A DNA stretch of 64,000 nucleotides, taken from Setophaga petechia (taxonomy: Eukaryota > Chordata > Aves > Passeriformes > Parulidae). The notes beneath the pieces are model-generated. The model was not told where the DNA came from. It did not search any database and saw only the letters and a program-made list of their open reading frames with translations. Below, in pieces: positions 38,103 to 52,245 of this stretch. Where the stretch lies: assembly GCA_024362935.1 (NCBI GenBank), contig JANCRA010000019.1, positions 2,076,001 through 2,140,000 of the forward strand, given 5' to 3'. Numbering within the stretch: the stretch's first letter is position 1; every line of letters begins with the position of its first letter. A program made the translations under genes and the position numbers.

Positions 38103-41100
38103 CTGGATAGGAACAGAACAGATCTTATCATTTTCTTAAATTGTCATCCTAAACATATTGCAAAAAAAAAATTTCTTTTTGATTTACCTTTCATTCAATT
38201 ATTTTTAATCACAGTGTGTCCTCTAATGGATTCCTACATACAAAAAATGCACATGATTGGTCTATATCATTACGACTACAAAATATAAGTATTTAATAAA
38301 GAAATAATTTCTACTAATTACATATGTAACAATAAAAGAGGAAGAACCTGTTTAAATAACCTGTCAAGCAACTAAAATTCACTGAAAATTAAAAGACTGA
38401 TTTATACATAACTAGTTAGACAAGTAGAGAGAGTTTTTTGATCTCCAAGAAATGGACTACATTTTTAATGCTGTATATTCATTCCTGCTCCATTGCTAAT
38501 TTAAGTATGAGGTTTGAATTAGCATGAAGTAAGCAGTTAGACTAAAAGCAAACAGACATCCTCAGTAAAACTCACAAAAGCTTCAGTAATTATACAAAAT
38601 GAAAAACAGCACACTGCCTATAGCTTAAGCCAAGAGAAGAAAGTAATTTACACTTATGCCTGAAATATATCAAGGATTACTCCTTGAAAGAGCAATATTC
38701 CAAAGGGGATGCAGAAGAGCAAAAGAGAGGAAAAATTAAATGAAACCAAAACCAGAAAGCCACCTTTCTAGCACATTTACATGTCTTCCTTGAAAAGCCT
38801 GTATATATTGACCATAACCACTACACTTCAAAGAAAATCAGTTTCAGAATACTTACTTCGCCTAAACGAGGATGAGTGAAATTATGCCACTCTGAGTAGG
38901 AGTATCTACAAGTATCCATCATAGTCTGTCCTCCTCCTTCTTTAACTGATCCCAGAGTCTGATGTCCACCTCCCTTGACTGATTCCAAGGTATGCCCTCT
39001 TCCTTTTACCATTTCAAATGTTTGCTGCTCTCCTGTTTTTACTCCATACCCTCCTTGATCGCATGTATTTTGTAGAGGAATTATATTGTGATCCTAAACA
39101 AACAAAATAAAACAAAAAAGCAGTAGTGACAACATCTTTTTCCCTCCTCATTTCTTTTTCCTTTTTAATTCAAAAAGAAGAAATGGCAATCAGAAACTGT
39201 CACAACTGAAATCTGAGATGTCTCTTTCTTGGCACTGTGATATTTTGAAGAAAGGGCTATCCTTAATGTCTAAAGATCACTAAATAGTCTTGGGAAAGGA
39301 TACTATGACAAGAGAGAAGAGAGGATATCTGCATTTCAATATGATATGATGATATGATATGATGATATGATATCAAAGAATGGAAGTTTTATCCCAGTGA
39401 AATATATACAATCCATATTTGAATTTATAATTGCATTTTATTATTCTTCATAGGCAACAAGAAATTGGACTCATGACACCATAATGATTTCTTGGTTTTC
39501 AACACGAAATATCATTTTTAAACTTCTTCTTGGGGAAGACAATGTCAGGGGGTGGAGAATGACAGAAAAGAGGAAATCTAAAGACCTAAGTTATTCTGCA
39601 TGAATGCAGTCCTGGACTGAACTTTGTTCATGGTAGACTGAAAGAAGCTTAGATGCAAAAAGAAAGAAAAATTTCATTAACATAGACCTGTTCATGAAAT
39701 CAACTGCATTTGATGTCATTTTTCAGGGGAAGGGCAGAAATTGCACCTGCAATTTACACAGCTATTGTCTAAATATAAAAACCCTTCTCCAAGGAAAAAG
39801 AATGTTTTGCCATTAACACATTTTCAACACAGGTGAAATAATTAATTTCAATCTAATGTCAATGCTAAAAATGACTGCAAGGTCATTAAAATGTTCACCT
39901 GAACCTGCCAACCAAATCCTTAAAATCTGGAAGTATTACAAGTAGCCAGCCTAACAACTACAAGGTATGTTTAAATGTATATGGTACTACCACCTCGGCC
40001 TAAAGTAAGAATTTTCAAATTCTTATTAAGTGGCAAAGTACATCTAATGATCCCTTCATTGTTTGCCTATTTCCTTTATCAAATCACTTACTTGCAGGTG
40101 GTCTTGTTTTCAAATTGCAATGCTATGGACACCTCAATTGCAAGTTTCTATGTTGAAACAAACAGACAACTTACCATCACTTCTTCTCCTGGAGCTTCTG
40201 TGTTTGAAATGATTAAATTGTGATTGGCACAATCATCAGTCACCTGCCTGTGCATTACCCCAGCGCCACAGCAGCCACAAATTGTGATCAGGATTACTAC
40301 GGAAAAGGAAATAACACTATAAATTTCACCTCACAATGGTATCTACTTATGTTGGATAACGAATTTTAAGGGCCTAAGCATCAAGAATGGTTTAAAAAGA
40401 AATTCATTTCCAAAAATTCCCATACTTCAAGCTTTATATATTCAATTTTTTTTCCAAACAGTATAGGGAGTAATCACTGCATTGTTGAATCATTTCATTC
40501 TTCTAAAACACATCCGGTTATTCCAAAAGAAATGCAAGCATCCTTTATGAAAGCACTGTGACTTACTCAATTTCACAGTAATGAAAAATTTAGTCCAAAC
40601 CCAGGTGAAAAATCGTGTCTTATGCCTAAACTTAGGTTGTAAAATTACTTTTCATGTCTGAATATGCAAATGTCAAATTATATCATAAGGCACTAATGGG
40701 CAAGCTAAATGTCCTAATACCAGAAATTTCTGCTTCACAGGAGAAGCCAGCAGAATCCTGGAGGACTTCCAGGATTATGCTATAGAAAAATCTAATTTAA
40801 TCCCTTGTATTCATTTTATTCCTCTTAATAATACTACTTCTTGTTGTCAGAAACTCACCCAGGAATTACTTTGAATAACAGAATCATGATTAACTAATAC
40901 CTTTCCTAAACAAATGACTAAACCTTTCATTCAGAGAACTATTCTGTTTTCTGCACTTTTCAAATTGTTAGCTTAAAAATAAAGATGCTCATGAAGGAGA
41001 GTTCTGCCTAACTGCCCACTGAGAAATTTCATCTCTGAACATACAAACTTCTGTGAAAATTGGCCAAGAGCCACTTTCAAGCTAATTTAGCTTCTCTAGC

Positions 41101-44100
41101 ATCAGCTGTCAGAGAGATCTGCATAAATGGTTCTAGCAGGTTGCCTCCTGATGCTGACAGATGGGAAGAAGACATCCATGACAGCACTGAGCAGAGGATG
41201 CACAGGGTAAAACCTACCCACAGTAAAATAGAGGATCTATTTGTAAGTGATGCAGTCAAAAGGCAGTAAAAAAGAGGTAGGTGACATTTCACACAGCTCC
41301 CCTACTGCAGGTTCCCACATCTGAAAATTCATAAAATTCATCTTCAGGATATATCCCAAATTTGGGTATCTGCCCCATTGAGATAAAACATTGATCTACT
41401 AGCTAGCCTTCAAAACATGTCCAGGTCCCAGTGTTCCAGCTACTTAAGTATGAACAGTTAGCTGAGATTCAACTGGAGCAAGACAGTTTTACTATGACCA
41501 GAAAAAATGGATAAGAAAGAAGGAAAAAAACCCCAAAACCAAATTCTGAAATACTAGCTACTGCATGTCCTCTGTAGTTTTTAAAGATTTTATTAGTCAG
41601 AATAACATGACTGATTGTGGTAAAAAAACAACCAACTTCCTTTTGCTTTTCTATATCACCATCATTGTCTCACTGGTTAACAGCAATATTACTCTTCTCA
41701 GAATCTGTTGTGTTTTGGATAGCTCCAGTAGCACAACAAATATTCTAGGTTTTGGTCTGTTGCGAACTGTTCACCCTGTCCTTTGATGTTTCTGCACCTC
41801 AAATGGGGCAACCCTGCATGTGTGTGTAAACTGGGAAAAGAGAGGCTGGAGAACAAAGCTGCAGAAAGGGACCTGGGGGTCCTGGTCCATGGCTCTGGAG
41901 AGAAATGGTCAGAGCACAAAGCCTGGCAGAATTCAGGAAGTGTTTGGACAATGTTCTCATGCACATGGTGTGATTATTGGTGTCCTGTGCAAGGCCAGGA
42001 TTTGGACGCATTGATCCTGATGAGTCCCTTTCAACTCAGTATATTCAATGGTTCCATGATTATATGGGGTCTTGTAAAATCCTTTGTGAAATCCAGTGTC
42101 TCAGATACCCCATGTTTTAATCCACAGCACAAGAGAAATCACAAAATACTCTGGGAAATTGATTCGGAATTCCTAGAAACAGAAATGTTTCTAGAACTCA
42201 CAAATTTTTTGAAGTCTTTTGGTTCAAGTGCTAAATGCAGGTGTTTTTGGCCTCACTTACATGAACATACAGAACCTCTCACACAAAATATACTTAAACA
42301 AATAAACAGAAATCCACACACAGTAAATACAGCACAAGAGCAGGAAGCCTGTGATACTGATGTGAACAGAGCAGGTACATTAAGTCAGTGATGATAGCTG
42401 TACAACAGTCAAAATAAAAAATTAATCGCATTTGAATCCAGTTCTTTTGGCTAAATTTATAGTTAAGTGACTTGTACTTTGTGTTTTAAAAATGTACTTA
42501 CACAGCAATAATAATGATCCTAAGATCATTGCAAGGATGGCCCAGAGACCAAGGGTAACATTTCCACCAGCAAGCTGACGAGTTCTGCCATCGCATTCAG
42601 TTGGAGTAACACAATCACAGAGATTAACTCTCACTATGTTCTCTCCTATCTTTCCTCCATTATCAATCACACTTACAGGAATTTCATAAATTCCATATGG
42701 AATATCATTCTTTGGTGAAAGATACCAAGAATTATCTGTAAACAAAAAGACAAAACCAAATCTAGGGTCAACAATGCTTGGAACTCAGTTATCACAAATG
42801 TGACCATACTTACAATTTTCCCTTCTGTTACAGCTAAACTGCTACCAGATCCACAGTAATTAGCTTCAAGTTAGATTAAATGTGTTGATACAAAACTAGA
42901 TCTTGAATGGATTTATACATTCAGCACCTTTTAAATGTTAGAACTGACAAAGCATACCTTATACAACCCTCTGAAAACATGATTTGAAACTCTGAAGTTC
43001 ATTTAGTTCATTATAGGAAATGACACTACTTTGGCTTACTAGTAAAGATCATCAATGAAACTAACAGTTATTAAAAAGGCTTTTGGTAGCGTGATTGGAA
43101 TAATCAATTATAAACTTAATTTATACCTCTTCTACTCTTTAGTTATATTGCTGTATTCAGGGAGAATGACTATTTCCAGTGGGAAAAAACCCATTTAATC
43201 TGCTGTCCTGTTTAGAGGCAATGATTAATGACCATATTCTTTGAGGGCCAAAATAAATAATTTGTAAAAAATTGTACATGACTGATACTGACGTACATAA
43301 TGGTTGTTTTATGATGAGCTACATGAAACAATGGGTATCATCCAAAATGCAGCTTTCAATTTGCCTGATATAAAACTTGAAAATCTTAGATGTCTTTGCT
43401 TTCAGACTTTTCTGTCTTTTGCCTTTCTCAGTGAGATGAAATGCTACAGAATCATATCCCTTGCAACCAACTCATGTCACCACAGTAGCAAATGTAAATG
43501 CTGCTCTTGTTGCCATTGTCTGGCAACCACCAGGAAACTACCATCAGCTATAACTTTTTATATCAACAAATTTCAGGAAACAGTCATTCCTTTGCTAATA
43601 AATTGTTTATCTAGTGCCCAGGTCAGCTTTACAAAAAGTGTGCTAGGTAACAGCAGTAGTAACATAAAAACTTCTAGAACTTTTTTTTTTGTCAGCTTAT
43701 AATTAATTTTAGGTAAAGTTTCAGTTTCCCAGTCCTCCATCATAATAACTGACTAAGAAAAGTTCTATTTCTCTTTGGAATACTAGCCATTTCATTCTTA
43801 AATTCCTTATGAATTATGAATCTATAGTCCATTTTCCAGGTGTTGATGCAATGCAATACATCAGATTTTGTTCTTTCTCCTGATTTTCTTATGTCATAAT
43901 TTCAGACAGCAGCTAATTTCTGACCCAAGGATGCTTGGGACAGATTCTTCTTCTTTAGGCTTTAAGAGACAGATCTTTCTCCTTGCCTTTTGGGATGCCA
44001 ACAGTGTCATCACTGGATGAGAACTAGAGGGACCACTAGAGATCATCAGCAAGCCTCAGAGTACCTCCACTGACTACACCAATTCCAAGCAGATATTCAT

Positions 44101-47100
44101 CCAATCTATTCTTGCAGAACACGCAAGTGAGAGACAGCAAAGCCTCCTCTGGCACCCTGCAGCGAGGAGGAGGAGGAGGAGGAGGAAGTTTTCACATACC
44201 ATCATGTGGAGTTAGCTTCCACATGGAAGCCAGTCTGCGGTCGTTTATGCGGTACTCGAAGGGCGCGCTGTACGGAGCCTCGTCGCCATCCTGGGCCGTG
44301 AGGCAAATCGGTTTTCTGTCTCTGCACATGATATAGTCTGTTTGAGTGATTCGGGGGAAATTCTTGTTGCCAGGCACGATGCAAACCTGAATTGTTCCAG
44401 TGCCTGTTTTACCATCTATGAGATACAAATAACTAGGTTTAGCGCTTACTTCTAACATTGACACATTAGTTTCTGGTCTAAACTTTCACAATTAAACATC
44501 ATCAACTCTAATATTCATGTTTAGAAGTAAGCTGGAAAGCAACTGCTGATTTAGCCAGAGAGAGAGGGGGAGTTCTTGCAGCTCTTTCTTGGCTGCTTCT
44601 CTTTGCTTGGCTGGTTGCAGACACATCAGCAGCTCCCACATCTCCATATTCTGCATGTTCAGACTGTATTTTGCTGAGTGTGTATGTCTGTGTGGGAACA
44701 CATACTACTCTAACAGGTAGGAGGGGTAAGAAGAGGAAGAGCTCATAAACTAGGAGTAAAGGACACTATGACAAGCAGAGACAAAAGCAGAAAGTGAAGA
44801 TTTCCAGCCTTCTAACTTCCAGAAAGAGAAAATTAACTACACTTTCCCTACCTTCTGGGAACAAATACACCAAGGGAACAGAGCACTTCTTTCTGTCCCC
44901 TACCCTTTAAGTCACCATGCATTCATCAGTGGCACATACCATGTCACCAAAGTCAACACGCAAGAAATAAATGAACTCTTCCTTCCTATTATAGTTTTTC
45001 CAACACACAAATGGTCAATGTTTGTCATATGCATTCCAGTGAAACAACATCATCTACTTTTTAATCCTTTTTCTAGAAATAGTTGACTGCAGATGCCTAT
45101 ATCATGCTTACTACATAGACAATAGAAGTTCTAAACAATTTAAATTTGTATTATTAACATTTGAATTTAAAATGCAAACTTTGACAGAGTTAGAATTGTT
45201 TGCTGCAAGTTCAATGACTTCTTTTCAAAAAGCCTTCTCTACTTTCTCTGTTGTCTAGCTCACAATTGCCAGGAGCTATCACTTAAAAAAGAACAGCGTA
45301 GAAATAGAAGAAATATACTCCAGAGAAAAATATCTCAATTTAAAATTACTAAAAGCTTTTAAATGAAGCAGATAACTTCTCAAAAGATTGAGATCATGCC
45401 TGATTTATAAAGGCTCTCCCTGCTAAATAATATTCCCTAGGCATTTGACAGAGCTATCACAAAGACAAGACAATGGACCAGGTGTGCCACTGGTCTGAAC
45501 CACTACAGTTGTGCCCACACTACATTTGCACATAAACATCTGTTACACACCACAGAGACTCCAACAACATTTAGTACTCACTTCTGTCTATTGCAAGGAC
45601 TGTGACATTGCATTGACCTCGTCTCATCTCTCCTATGTCTCGGTCCAAGACCCTTACAGTTCTGATTTCACCTGATTTGTCATCTATGTTGATCCAATTA
45701 CACTGGCCAGGTGGTATCCGGTATCTGTGAAGAATAATTTGTCTTGTTAAAGATCCCAAACATAGCACACACGTGTGTGTATACACAAACTTATCTAGAG
45801 ACATGTATTCATATACACTGATAGGTGTACAGGTGCACACACATACATACAGCCTCAGCAACTATTTCCCCCTTCCTGCATCCCATGCTGTATTAAAAAA
45901 AGTAAATAAAGCAGTTTCATACCTTATGCCCTCACTATTTCCAGTTTCTGGATCTTGTGCTACATATCTCCCAATTGCTGTCCCAATATCTTCGCATTCT
46001 TTAACGTCTAAGCGCAACAGACAGGGTTTAAACACCGGTCCCTCGTCCACATCCAGGACATGCACAGTAACAGAGCAAGTGCTCTGGGAAAGTTGTTGGG
46101 AATGGGGAGCCAGCAGGTAGGGTGCCTCATTGTTGACTCCAATCACCAGGATCCTTTGCTTGGCAGCTTCATAGTCCAGTCCCTGTAACAAAGGTGAAGT
46201 GGTGTTTTTTCCCTTCAAACCAATACTAAACCAAACATTCTTTTCACCACGCAATTAGTACAGCTGAAACTGTACCACATTTACAAAAAAAGCCAACTGT
46301 CCTCAAATAAGCCATTGAGACAGAGTAAAAGGACACGATATTTTTTTAATGTAAAGTTTTAAGTTAGTCAAAGAAAAAGGCCTAAAAAATACCCAAGCAA
46401 GCAATACCACTGCAAAATTTTGGATAAATATTCTGAAAATTAGATACTAAAAGAACAGAAAGCAATTAAATGTAGTGGGAGATTTTCTTCTTCTGATTTA
46501 GTTAGTCATTATTTTAGCTTACATATATTTCCTTTTCACCAATGGTCAATCACACTTCTCTCTAGAAGCTACAAATCCACCTGAGAATTTACAGAGTTGA
46601 CATTAAGTAGTAACCATTTATTCTTCAGACACGTTCTCCAAAGTCATTTTATGCCTTTAATAGAGCTAATATTATCCTAAAGTCATAATATTCTCTAGTC
46701 TACTACAGCATTACAATAAATGTAAGAAATTTTGACTATGTTCATGTACCAGGGACAGAGCTTTAGAAAAAGTCCTAATCATTACTAGGAACAAAAAACC
46801 CATAATAAATAATAATAATTTAAAAAATGACTAGCATCTCTAGCTCTACAATTTACACGTTCAAGTTTTAATACTAATCTTTTCTGTTCCTTAGAAGTTA
46901 CTTCTTATGGCAGTTATAAAAGATAATGAAAAAGAGGCAAAGGGATCTGCTGAAGGACAGATGCAATGGGCCTTTTACCTCACATCTCTAAAACACTTAT
47001 AATAATTAAACTGACACAAATTCTTTCAAGCAAACCTGAAGTCAGTACACTGCAAAATAAAACCTGGAGGGCTTTATGCTGAATGAGGAAATCTACTTAA

Positions 47101-50100
47101 CTCTCAGAGAGAACAAGACTGAAGAAGGTGCTCAATCTTTCCCTGCTTTGCCACTCTCTCATTTCTGTTAAAAACCATGAATCATTCCTCAGTTACATCC
47201 TTAAGTCTAAACAACTCCAACTGTAGAACCAGGCCAAAGCACCAAGCTCTTCTGAAATGAAAAACCAAATTCTTTGGATTCTGAACACACAAAATTGAGG
47301 AACAGTCTGGAAGGTGAGCTTTGTGCATAACGTTTTAAAACCAAAACTTGAAAATCCACAAATTTTCCTCTAGTCCTTCAATTTTTACTTACCTTAGTAA
47401 CACATAGTATTCCTTCATTTGTGTTTTTGTCTGTTGTAATTTCAAAGGCCTGATCATCATTTCCTCTTATAATTTCATATACTGCTCCTGAGCCAGGTGA
47501 ACCAGGTTCATCAAGATCAACAACAGAGATTCTCAGTACTTCTACATTCACTCTGTTTTCTTCCACTCGTGTTTCATACTTGGAGTACCCAAAAAAAAAG
47601 TTAATTTAAATCAGAGAATAGTGCTCCACAAGGCAGGACTGAAGAATATCATACTTAAATAATACTACTTCAACCTAAGGAGTCTATTTACCAGGTTGAT
47701 GTAATTATTTATTTTGTTTCCATGCATTAGCATATTTTCCCCTTTCCTCCCTTATACCCCATTCAAACAACAAACATTTCCTGACAGCACAACTGAAATC
47801 TCAGCTTCTTCATACACTCAAACAATCACTGACACAATTCATTCTGGAATTCTCCTTACAGGAAAAGTAAATTAGCACAGTTTCCCTCAGTTACATCAGC
47901 TATAGATTACAATTTGCATTCAACATGATCAAGCTGAGAACTAGAAAAGGCATTGGGATAAATGTTAAAAAATATATAAATAAACCAAAAACAACTTGCA
48001 AAAATCCAAAAAGGATTAAATACATCTCTACTTTTATGGCAAAAGATAAAAGGATTTTTTTGTATTTTTGTGTTATTCTGTACAAGCTGAAGAAGAGTAG
48101 ATAAGAGTATTCTCAATTAATATTACTGATGATATTCTACAGTAGTGAACAGAAGGGATAAATTACATGCATTCCATATGGATAATGAATTATTTTTTCC
48201 TATATTACATATTAAAAACATGTCCTGTGGTATTTGAGATGTATACACAGTTGTTGAGACACACTCTTTGCCCTGAATTATACTCATGGCTAGAATAAGC
48301 AAAGACATTTCTATTGGCATTAAGTGCCTCAGGGCATTAGACTTCATATTTGAGGGACTGTCCACCAGGAAATTAGAGAGGGGATGAAAACACCTTTTTT
48401 TAACCTTTATATAGACGTTTTACTTATGCAGACTTACTTGTAACTGTTTAAAGGTTGGTGCATTGTCATTTGTATCCTCGATTTTGATGACAACTGTTCC
48501 TGTAGTGCACAAACCAAAAGGCTGACCTGCCATATCTCTCACTTCAACTAACAAAGTGTAACTGGGTACAAGCTAAAAAGAAGAATAAAAGCAGAAAGAA
48601 GCTTGTCATACTCACTTTTTTAAACTGCATAGTAACACACAGTTACACAGGAGTAGAACTAAATATTTCATTTCTGTTCCATAACTCTGCTCTAAATTCA
48701 GTGTTTTCCAACAAAATGAGACAATTGGCTTTGGGGCTTTTTGCCCTACTGCTCAAAAGGAAAAGGAGCAAAATAATTTTCAGTGGCTAAGCAGTACTGA
48801 GTTCAGCCAACATTTGTTAGTAACATGCATGCTACATCCTGTATCAAATAAAGCTTCTCACAATGTCAGCGTTATTTTCCAGAACCTGAAGTTTTGGAAG
48901 ATAGAGATGACACACTTTCATCTGCTATTTGTCTCCCCTTTGGAGCAACAGAGAATTCCCTCAGGTTGTCAACAGGTGAAGTGTTCCAATGCATGTCTCT
49001 TGTTTCACTGAGGATGAACAAAACTGTGCAATACAGGTTAAGGCAATGCCTGTCATCTGGCAGGGTCTGGCACTGAAGGACTCAGCATCCTTACCAGTTC
49101 CAAGGGGCTCCCCAAGGAAGCAGCCAACTCAAATCCCTAACTTGAACCAGAACAGCAGAAAGCTTTTTTTTTAATGTGAACAACCAAGGGAAGGGGAACT
49201 AGATGGAAAATAGGTGTGGGCAGAGGGGAGAGAAGACACAACAGTACAGATGGATTAGGCACAAAAAGAGAAAGTTTGTAAATCAAGAAAATAACTCTAG
49301 TTCTGAATGCCTGGAAGTAGCACTGGGTTTCTCTGGTGCTGAAATGAAATCTCCTGTTCTACTTCATAAGTTTATCTTTAAAAGATAGGCAGTGGACTAG
49401 TTTTTCAATCCCTCCTTCCTTCAAGTAGTCACTGTGACAGCTTCCTTAGTAATCACAGCGATGCTCACCATCACTGCAATTTTCTCCTGCTAAAAAAGCT
49501 AAGCACTGTAACTGCAAGATCAAAGTTTTGCAACTTGATGTTTTATGTGGATATTCACCCATGAAACAACACAAGTATGCCATAATATAGCTCCTTTTAT
49601 CTTCAGAAAAGTTGTGCCTGCTGCAATGTCTCCTAAAATGACTGTCCTATGTTAGAATTATTATTTTGAATTACACACACCTGTCATTTTTTTCCTAGTG
49701 TAAACTATCTCACATGACATTCTATCAAAAAAAAGAAATCCTGTATCTTATTTGTTTGAAAGCTAGCTGATAAAAATAAATGGGTGGAACATTATTTTAA
49801 GAAATGGTATGTTACTGTTTAGGTTTCAACTATTGGAGATATTTCTGGTTAATATAGGATGACTGACTACTTCCAGAAAAACCGGTTCATCCTCTCTGTG
49901 AAAAAGAAAGAAGCACCACAAATTGAGCTTAAACAGGAGGAAACACTGGGTCATGGGATTCCTGAACACAGAAAGTGTTCAGTAAAAAATTGAAAAATCC
50001 ATAGGTTGAACAGCTGAGCAGTAAGAATTTCTCTGCCAAGGTTAGCTAGAATATGGTAATTTATGCAGAAACTCTCTGGACTAATTACCGGTTTCTGAAA

Positions 50101-52207
50101 AGCCTCAGAAGAAGCCTAAGAGGCATTAACAAAAAAATGAAAAAGAAGCTGTCTGTTGATCCCCATGCCAACATTTCATAGAGTCACAGAAAAGCTTGGA
50201 AGGGATTCTAAAAATCATCTAGCTCCAAACTGCCCATGCCATGGATTTCACCCCCATGAGCTTCCACCCCCTAAATCAGTTTGCTCAGGGCATGGTACAA
50301 CCTGGCCCTGAACACTTCCAGGAATGGAGCATCCACAACCTCTCTGGGCAACCTGCTCCAGTGTCTCACTACCTCTGAGTAAAGAATTTCATCTCAACAT
50401 CTAACCTAAATATCTCCTCTTTTGGTTTAAAACCACTTCCCATTTCCCTATCACTATCTGCCCATGTTAAAAAAAAAAGTCACTTTCCTTTTTTATAAGT
50501 CCCATTTAACAACTAAAAGGCTGTAATGAGTCTTCTCTTCTCTAGGCTGAACAACTCCAACTCTCTCAGCCTCTCTTCATAGAAGAGGCGCTCCACCTTT
50601 TGGATTTGAACTTCGTCACATCCTTCCTCTGGACCTGCTCTAATAGAACCGTGTCCTTTCTGCACTGAGGAGCCCAGAGCTGGATGCAGCCCTGCAGGTG
50701 GGGTCTCACAAGGGCGGAGCAGAGCAGCATTAAGCTATCTGTGTGCACTAAATGACAGCTGAGAATGCTTCAGGAAAGATCACCTCTCTGTCCAGCTGCG
50801 GCAGCAATACAGAGATGACACCGGTGTCCCCATGCAAAGAAAACGCTGGGGTAATTGGTGGGGTTTGTGACACAATGCGGTATTTCAGCGTGGTATGCAG
50901 AGTATAAGGCTCATCTCTGTCCTCTGCAATCACTTTCCCAACAACAACACCTGTGAACACAATACAGCAATTTTTAGTTCCAGAGAAATCTGCAAATAGT
51001 AAAGAAAATATTTGAAAAGGTATTTCTGTTTTAAATATGTGAAAAGAGCTACTTGAACATTTATTGCTGCTCTTTGTAAATTCAGTCTTTGCTGTAATAT
51101 AATACTCCCCAGGAAATCACACTGAAATGTCTTAAAAGGCAGGATCACACCTAGTCATACTGGTATGTAACAAAGCTGAGTAGTGGTAAGTATGTTCAGT
51201 GACTTAAAACAATTCTTACCAGGTCTGGAATTTTCAGGGACACAAAATTCAAAAAGGTCTTGTGTAAAATATGGAGCATTATCATTGTCGTCCTCTATCC
51301 TGATTGTATGCACAAGTGGTACTTCTGGTGAATAACCATCTGGAGTGGTTGCAAAGCAAATGATCTGTAAGAAAAATTCACTGCTTAAGCAACATGCAGA
51401 ACTTTCAGTTCAATGGAGAAGTCCATAAAACAAAATTAAATACAGCATGCAAAGCACATCCTTCTCAAGACCAGGCTCTTCAAACACATGGAAGGGGATG
51501 TTACTGCTATCTTAGGAGTGAAAGCAGAACAAAACCTCTGAATGCTTTCCAATCCTTCCCCCTCCCATTCCTCACACACTCTAAGAACTTTAATCACTTT
51601 CTCCCTGACCCCTCCTCCAACTCTATCACTTTTTTCAAGTTTCCTGAACACTTCTTTTTCAAGTGTTCACAAGGCACCTCAGCTATCAAAATGTAAATGT
51701 ATATTTTGTTATTTAGAACAAAACAAGAATGAGAGCAAAACTATTTGCCCCATTATAACATAATCTAATAAAATGCAGCAATAAGTACTGAAAATTACGT
51801 TTTATAAGCTGTTTCTACTAATTGCCTTCTTACACTTCTCAGCCAGTAGAGAGAGCAATGTACCTTGTTAACAGATCTGAACAGCTTGAGAGACTCAGAA
51901 AACCATAGTCATCTAGAGTTCACCATTATTTCTGTTTTCTGCAGATCTTTTCAACCTTCCCTAAAAAACTCTTCCTAGAAGTGATGCAAATCCAATAGCT
52001 CACTATATTTATGCTACAATTAGAGATTAAGTAGTGAAAAGCAAAACTACTCTCAAGATCTGGATGGCCAGCTATTTATTTATTTGCTACTGATTTTATC
52101 TCTTCAACACCAAGGATATTACTCAGAATAGACAGGTGATTTCAGATCTTGTTTGCAACCATTTCCCCTGCAACCCAACTGTCAAACATATGCATGAGAG
52201 ATTTAAT

Positions 52208-52245
<38 letters not shown>

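Noticed and set aside
38370..38430. Alternative candidate for the b exon with acceptor AACTAG
   Set aside because: It would encode an unrelated tail; the exon at 38,188-38,233 matches the desmocollin b tail and its 46-nt length.
38500..38570. Second alternative b exon with acceptor TTTTAG
   Set aside because: It gives an unrelated 20-residue tail with no donor of quality; outcompeted by the 46-bp exon.
41783..42391. 202-codon open frame on the plus strand
   Set aside because: It overlaps an antisense CR1 fragment and DSC2 intron 13; no domain is visible.
43304..43702. 132-codon plus-strand frame within DSC2 intron 12
   Set aside because: No known domain or splice context; AT-rich and compatible with chance.
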